Assembly (NCBI GenBank): GCA_036244855.1
Contig: BQKZ01013276.1
Coordinates: forward strand, 1-12,199
Direction: 5' to 3'
DNA from: Temnopleurus reevesii
Taxonomy: Eukaryota; Echinodermata; Echinoidea; Temnopleuroida; Temnopleuridae
Length of the DNA: 12,199 nucleotides
Position 1 is the stretch's first letter. Each line of letters opens with the position of its first letter. This document shows positions 8,471-12,199 of this stretch, piece by piece. The notes beneath the pieces were generated by a model. That model was not told where the DNA came from. It saw only the letters and a program-made list of their open reading frames with translations, and made no database searches. The translations under genes were made by a program, and so were the position numbers.

Positions 8471-8478
8471 CAAAGAAG

Positions 8479-8756
8479 TAATTATACAGAATAGACTCCA
8501 ATAAGTGATACCATCATTGCCAAAGGGTTGTACAGATCTATGCCTAGCTAAAAGATGCAGTTGCTTTAGTGCTAATGGAGCCAATGAACTTCTGAACTCT
8601 AGCAAAGAAGGAGAGAACTAATTATACAGAATACTTTAATAAAAGTGATAACATCATTGCCAGAGTGTTGTACAGATCTACGCCTGGCTAAAAGAAGGAG
8701 TTGCCTTAGTGAGAATAGAGCCAAAAACTTCTGAACTTTAGCAAGTAATTTTTATC
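8479..8756. repeat. Diverged tandem duplication, period 140 bp
   Basis: TAATTATACAGAATA occurs at 8479 and 8619. The blocks CATCATTGCCA, GTTGTACAGATCTA, GCCT(A/G)GCTAAAAGA, GTTGC(T/C)TTAGTG, GAGCCAA, ACTTCTGAACT and TAGCAA follow in the same order in both copies. The copies differ by substitutions and small indels. No coding frame spans them. Confidence 0.85.
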
Positions 8757-8840
8757 TAATCTCCTGTCACTATGACCAGTTTATGAAACCTACCTTGCAA
8801 TGCCTTTAAAGGTAGCGTCAACTACGGATTTAATACGCGA

Positions 8841-9240
8841 TCCTTATTCTTGCAAAATAGGAGATCTGTCAGTAGATTTGATAGACAAAACTCTTTTGGT
8901 TCTCATGTTTCACATCACAGCGTAGCGGATCTTTCAGCTCGAGGAAAGATCTGATAGAGAGAATTTATATTCCTTATTAAGACCACCTGTTCTTTCTGCT
9001 TTCAGACGCAAATTTCATACCTGTCAGCGAATCTACCACTTAAAAAGTATAAAGATTGCAGGTCCTTATTCTTTCCAAGTAGGAGATTCGCCAATAGACT
9101 TGAATGAGAAAACACATTTGGTTCTCGTGTTTCGCACCAAAACATAGTGAATCATTCAGCTCGAGCGAAGATCTGGCAGAGAGACTTTATTTCTATGATT
9201 GGAACCACCTATTCTTTCTGCCTTCTGATGCTGAATTTTA
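8841..9240. repeat. Diverged tandem duplication, period about 222 bp
   Basis: TCCTTATTCT starts at 8841 and 9063. Shared blocks in order are AGGAGAT, TTTGGTTCTC(A/G)TGTTTC, TTCAGCTCGAG, GAAGATCTG, AGAGAGA, TTTAT, CACCT(G/A)TTCTTTCTGC. Divergence is clearly higher than in the neighbouring 140-bp duplication. I see no open frame through either copy. Confidence 0.8.
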
Positions 9241-9700
9241 ATGGATAGTTTGTTTTGTTGTCCAGGTAGACGCACAATTGTATCCTCGTGATTGGTGACC
9301 ATTGATTTTTGATGATTCTGGATTTTGATACCCCTTTTCCAGTGGACTAGGCAACTAACAGTTTTGAGTTGGTATTTATGACTGTATGCTCACCCTCTAT
9401 TTAACATCTAACTTATAACACCATCATACAAAACACTGCAACCAGACTAGGCAGTGTTACCTGCCTACCATTTTAAGATAAAATATCCCACTCCTGAGTT
9501 GATAAAGTTTTATTCTACATGCAAAAAAAGCAAAAATCTTACACTCACCCCCAATGTCAGAAAACACATATGAAAATACCGTAACAATATTTAAAAAAAA
9601 TAATCCTATTTTCTATAGGAAATCTTACTTTGTTTTCTTTTCTAGAACAAAACACATCTACTGAATAAAATAAAATCTGAATGGTTGACAGATATGTGTT
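9241..9700. other. Probable distal 3' flank of the DHHC gene, nothing recognised
   Basis: AT-rich, no frame of note. It contains the only AATAAA on the minus strand within about 1.1 kb of the DHHC stop codon. Confidence 0.45.
9508..9513 (-). promoter_or_regulatory. Candidate polyadenylation signal for the DHHC gene
   Basis: TTTATT on the plus strand, AATAAA on the minus strand, 863 bp beyond the stop codon at 10376. GT-rich sequence follows on the minus strand. If used, the 3' UTR contains the whole minisatellite. The hexamer alone is weak evidence in AT-rich DNA. Confidence 0.3.
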
Positions 9701-9788
9701 ACATACCCTAGGCCATCAATACACTTGGTTGAAAAACAAATAAACACCAGACCAGATTGACCAGAATTAAAATCAAATTTGCGTAGNT

Positions 9789-10403
9789 ATCCTTGAATGG
9801 TCCGCTGCAGGCAAGTTGATGAAATGCTAACAGGATTCGATAACCAGAAATCAAATTTCAGACATCCTAGACTGGCCACATTATGCAAAGGGTTAAAATG
9901 CTAACAAGATTTCATGAACACCCATCATGTTTGACAAATCCATATCAGACAAACACAGATCCTTGAATGATCCGCATTAGGCAAGTGGTTGAAATGCCAA
10001 CAGGATACGATAAACTGAAATCAAACTACATAGATCCTTGACCGGCCTGCATTAGGCAAAGGATAAAAATGCTTATTCAATGAACAAAGCTCAAACTATA
10101 TATATCTTTAACTGGACTCTGTTCATAGGCAAAGTATAAAAATGCCCTGATAAGCAGCATCCGATCTACATAGACCTTGACTGGTCTCTGTTTATAGGCA
10201 AAGGGTAAAAATGCTTATTCGATGAGTAGAACTCAAACTACATAGATCCGTAACTGGTCTCTGTTTATAGGCAAAGGGTAAAAATGCTTATTCGATGAAC
10301 AGATATCAAACAACACAGATCCTCTACAGGCCTGCGTTTGGCAAAGTGTAAAAATGCTTATTCAATGAACAGAACTCAAACTACATAGATCCGAGACTGG
10401 TCC
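9789..10403. repeat. Minisatellite of 70-95 bp units that starts inside the DHHC coding end
   Basis: Units begin with ATCC(T/G) or a close variant at 9789, 9864, 9959, 10034, 10104, 10174, 10246, 10319 and 10389, giving steps of 75, 95, 75, 70, 70, 72, 73 and 70. A typical unit reads ATCCNTNACTGGTCTCTG, TTTATAGGCAAAGGGTAAA, AATGCTTATTCGATGAACAG, AACTCAAACTACATAG. The unit at 10319-10388 runs through the DHHC stop codon (10376-10378), and the start of the next (10389-10403) is coding sequence. Units farther from the gene are more diverged; a doubtful older unit may reach about 9710. Position 9787 is an N. Confidence 0.9.
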
Positions 10404-10570
10404 ACTTCCTCATCAGTCATATGGTTCTTAGTCCTGAAGAACTCGTCCAGGTTGCGGCGTATCCCCTTGTCGTACGGGTTGTGGTAGTTACCACTTGCGT
10501 CTTTGAGGTAATGGTATCGCTTGAAATTGATTCGCTCGTTGGTGTTGGTGTTAACAGCTGCCATATACCA
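10376..10570 (-). CDS. DHHC acyltransferase terminal coding exon
   Basis: The acceptor CACCTCCAG ends at 10571 (read on minus). It encodes [19 protein letters not shown], then [40 protein letters not shown] and RIYVV, stop TGA at 10376-10378. Joined in phase 0 to ..GLCSIG, the distance from the last membrane segment to NER is the same as in HIP14-type proteins, supporting the splice. The last nine codons lie in a minisatellite unit. Confidence 0.93.
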   Translation of the reverse strand, partial: WYMAAVNTNTNERINFKRYHYLKDASGNYHNPYDKGIRRNLDEFFRTKNHMTDEEVDQSRIYVV

Positions 10571-12199
10571 CTGGAGGTGAAATGATGAGATGAAGAAATG
10601 AATTGGTATTATAATTCAATCACAATATTTACCCCATGATACAGAGCAAGCTTTTTATAACAAGGTTGGAAATAACAAACCTGTCTTACAGGCTTTTAAA
10701 GCCCCTATTGAACAGAGAATGGAAGCAATGACACCAAAGAAGATGGCATGCTGAGGATATAGAGCCAATTCCAGCCTTCCATCCGCAGTAGGACGTAATG
10801 TTAAATTCCTTTCTTTTACGTAACCCCATAAAATTTCAGTTAAAATCTCCTTTCATAGTGATCCTTTACCTTAACAAAAATGTCATCCCTGCTGGTGACA
10901 AGGAGCTACTCTATACCAGAAATGAATAAACAAATGAGGTAATACATACTTACCCCTATTGAACAGAGACCGGTAGCAATGATAACAAAGAAGATTGCTA
11001 CTGAAATGCCAAGGATATAGAGCCAGTTCCAACCCTCCATTCGTAAAGACATAAGCAACGTACACCACTTTTATCATCATTATTGATACTAATGAAGTAA
11101 TGTATATTTACCCCTATTGAACAGAGACCGGTAGCGATGACGCCAAAGAAGATCGCTTCCGACATGCCGAGGATATAGAGCCAGTTCCAGCCCTCCATTC
11201 GTAGTAAGACGTAGGCAAAGTACACCACTATTATCATCATTATTGATACAGAAGTTGTGAAGCCCATGAAGTATGTTCTGCAATGTGATAAAGACGAATG
11301 GGATATTTTCTTTCACCTAATACAGGAAACTTTGCTGCGCTCAAAATCTCTACCACTTAGGAGGAAAATGGTAAATTCTAAGTAAATAAGTTTTTTGTTC
11401 CAAAAATTACATCAACTTAGGTAATCATTAAACTTCAGAGAAGTACGACTATATTCATATCTTGGGGATAAAGCAAAATTGATGTGAGAATTATTCTTTT
11501 GATATCAAACCTCCATATACTCTAAACTACACTAACAGCAAATGCAACATTTCTCTGACAAGAAAAACACATGATTTTTTCACTTTTAGAATATCTATTC
11601 ATATTTAAAAACCGTACATGGACAAAAAAAAGGTTAGAAACATAGAATATAATTTCTCTGCTCTAGTTTGTCCTCAGTAATACATTATGTGTAATATATG
11701 CAGATCTTCTACCAGGATTGTCTTACTATAAATTTCTTACTGTACATTTTAATCAATTGAATATCTTTGCATATGAACACACAAATTTTTTTTTTTATAA
11801 TCTGGGTAATATCTCTTCTTTGAGAAAAATAAATGAATGTTTTATCACTTGATGGTTTACACCGACTACTGGGACCTGTAACATAAAAGATCCAATTCAA
11901 CTTATGATAAATATTAATAGTAAGTCTATGGCAAAAAAAGTACCATAAAGATTAATTAATTAATTTTCAATTTACCATATCTCTTTTATGTAACAGGCCC
12001 CTGCATTATCAACTTTGCTCTTAAGTTAAAAGATAAAATTTAAAAAAATTTCTGTTACATCTTACCTATTCTTTAGACCAACACAGTTGTAAATATAAGG
12101 ACAATGATGATCAAAATGTAGTACACATCTGTTACATGTACGGCAATGCTTGGTGCGATAAGGCTTCACTATTCTACATGTATGACAGAGTCTGCTCAG
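10376..12199 (-). CDS. DHHC-type protein S-acyltransferase, TIP1/Akr1/HIP14-like, last three exons
   Basis: These integral membrane enzymes attach palmitate to cysteines of other proteins through an acyl-cysteine intermediate. Joining 12199-12066, 11277-11112 and 10570-10376 gives 164 residues plus TGA, with matching phases (AG|A, then phase 0). The cysteine-rich domain is complete: CHTC, nine residues, HC, RTC, NRC, four residues, DHHC, five residues, C, as in the family. Then come two membrane segments (about residues 49-70 and 76-105), a degenerate TTxE box (NTNE), and [20 protein letters not shown] and RRNLDEFF, equivalent to the conserved C-terminal (PaCCT) region. The NPYDxGxRRN string resembles plant TIP1 and animal HIP14-type enzymes, which carry N-terminal ankyrin repeats; those would lie beyond the right edge. 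Subfamily is my inference; the family is certain. Confidence 0.93.
10702..10797 (-). pseudogene. Broken duplicate C of the membrane-segment exon
   Basis: Matches the donor-side half of the exon from CCCCTATTGAACAGAG to about GTAGGACGTAATG (plus-strand reading). It has a 7-bp deletion next to GAAGATGGC, several substitutions, and the donor GT replaced by GC (reads GGG|GCTTTA). Similarity stops near 10797. It is more diverged than copy B, so it is either older or less constrained. Confidence 0.8.
10933..11090 (-). pseudogene. Broken duplicate B of the membrane-segment exon
   Basis: A 158-bp unit repeated head-to-tail with 11091-11249. It contains the 3' part of the exon and its donor, about 90 percent identical by eye (roughly 14 substitutions), but lacks the first 28 bases or so and the acceptor. 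Two bases are missing near 11044, which shifts the frame: the upstream frame ([16 protein letters not shown]) no longer continues into [20 protein letters not shown]. That downstream frame stays open to a phase-preserving donor, GTAAGT (10952-10947), a better consensus than the intact copy's GTAAAT. It sits in the intron between 11112 and 10570 and probably is not productively spliced. Confidence 0.85.
11112..11277 (-). CDS. DHHC acyltransferase exon with two membrane segments, intact copy
   Basis: The acceptor CATTGCAG is followed by the exon from 11277; the donor is GTAAAT at 11111-11106. It encodes [20 protein letters not shown], then [20 protein letters not shown] and [15 protein letters not shown]. 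The first base completes Arg after GLKN, and R-(T/Y)-YFMG is the usual start of the membrane segment after the DHHC domain. It is the only one of three related copies with acceptor, open frame and donor all present. Confidence 0.92.
11278..11870 (-). other. Intron of the DHHC gene (first part), nothing recognised
   Basis: Intron sequence between the DHHC-motif exon and the membrane-segment exon (intron 11278-12065). AT-rich; its only recognisable feature is the MITE at 11871-12001. Confidence 0.7.
11871..12001. mobile_element. Foldback MITE, GG(A/G)CCTGTAACATAAAAGA ends, copy 2
   Basis: Left end GGGACCTGTAACATAAAAGA and right end TCTCTTTTATGTAACAGGCCC are inverted repeats. Interior GATAAATATT..GTAAGTCTATGGCAAAA parallels the copy at 3954-4082 (AATAAATATT..GTAAGTCTATGGCAAAA) over the full 130 bp. 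It lies 65 bp from the donor of the DHHC-motif exon. Both copies are followed by CTGC on the right. Confidence 0.85.
12066..12199 (-). CDS. DHHC acyltransferase exon with the catalytic DHHC motif
   Basis: Open from the right edge of the window to the donor GTAAG at 12065-12061. It encodes [20 protein letters not shown], then [20 protein letters not shown] and GLKN. All zinc-ligand cysteines and histidines and the catalytic cysteine of DHHC are present. The usual Trp after DHHCP is Tyr here. A CAG at 12194-12192 (minus) could be an acceptor, so the exon may begin just inside the window; both readings are in the same frame. Confidence 0.93.

Noticed and set aside
9658..9888. 76-residue minus-strand frame
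   Set aside because: It lies across the most diverged minisatellite units, includes the unknown base at 9787, and shows no protein similarity.
9789..10403. Regularly spaced repeats resembling a CRISPR array
   Set aside because: The whole 70-75 bp unit repeats, without unique spacers between short repeats, and it overlaps a eukaryotic coding end. It is a minisatellite.
11089..11316. Minus-strand frames reading through the duplicated exon in other phases
   Set aside because: Shadows of the real exon frame; only the frame [16 protein letters not shown] matches the DHHC family and the splice phases.

Overview
The window looks like animal nuclear DNA. It is AT-rich, its coding sequence is split into short exons (45-195 bp) by introns of 540-810 bp with GT..AG borders, and the space between genes is packed with short foldback (MITE-like) elements. 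Nothing looks bacterial, viral or organellar. The MITE types (AGGG(A/T)TGTTTCATAA ends, TTAA-flanked AGGGGAACTTCACCC ends, TA-flanked CAGTC..CTCGTTATAACG ends) recall marine invertebrate genomes. That is an impression, not a demonstrated assignment.

Layout. (1) 43-2381, + strand: the last four exons of POLR1D (AC19/RPAC2), the small shared subunit of RNA polymerases I and III. All four exons join in frame to give 104 residues and a stop; the N-terminal exon lies left of the window. (2) About 2400-9700: a long interval with no supportable gene. It holds at least nine foldback or transposon-like elements in several families (two families present twice), plus two diverged tandem duplications. 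(3) 10376-12199, - strand: the 3' end of a DHHC protein S-acyltransferase of the ankyrin-repeat type (TIP1/Akr1/HIP14-like), three exons, 164 residues with a complete zinc-binding DHHC domain and C-terminus. The two genes are convergent.

The most interesting structures lie in the DHHC gene. The exon for the membrane segments after the DHHC domain exists as one intact copy (11112-11277) and two broken copies (10933-11090 and 10702-10797) in the following intron. A minisatellite of about eight 70-95 bp units begins inside the last codons and stop of the gene and runs down its 3' flank. The nearer broken exon copy keeps an excellent splice donor but carries a 2-bp deletion.

The two genes have no evident functional link: one acts in Pol I/III transcription, the other in membrane protein palmitoylation. 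I see no new enzymatic or defence system. The novelty is in local exon duplication, a coding-end minisatellite and transposon content.
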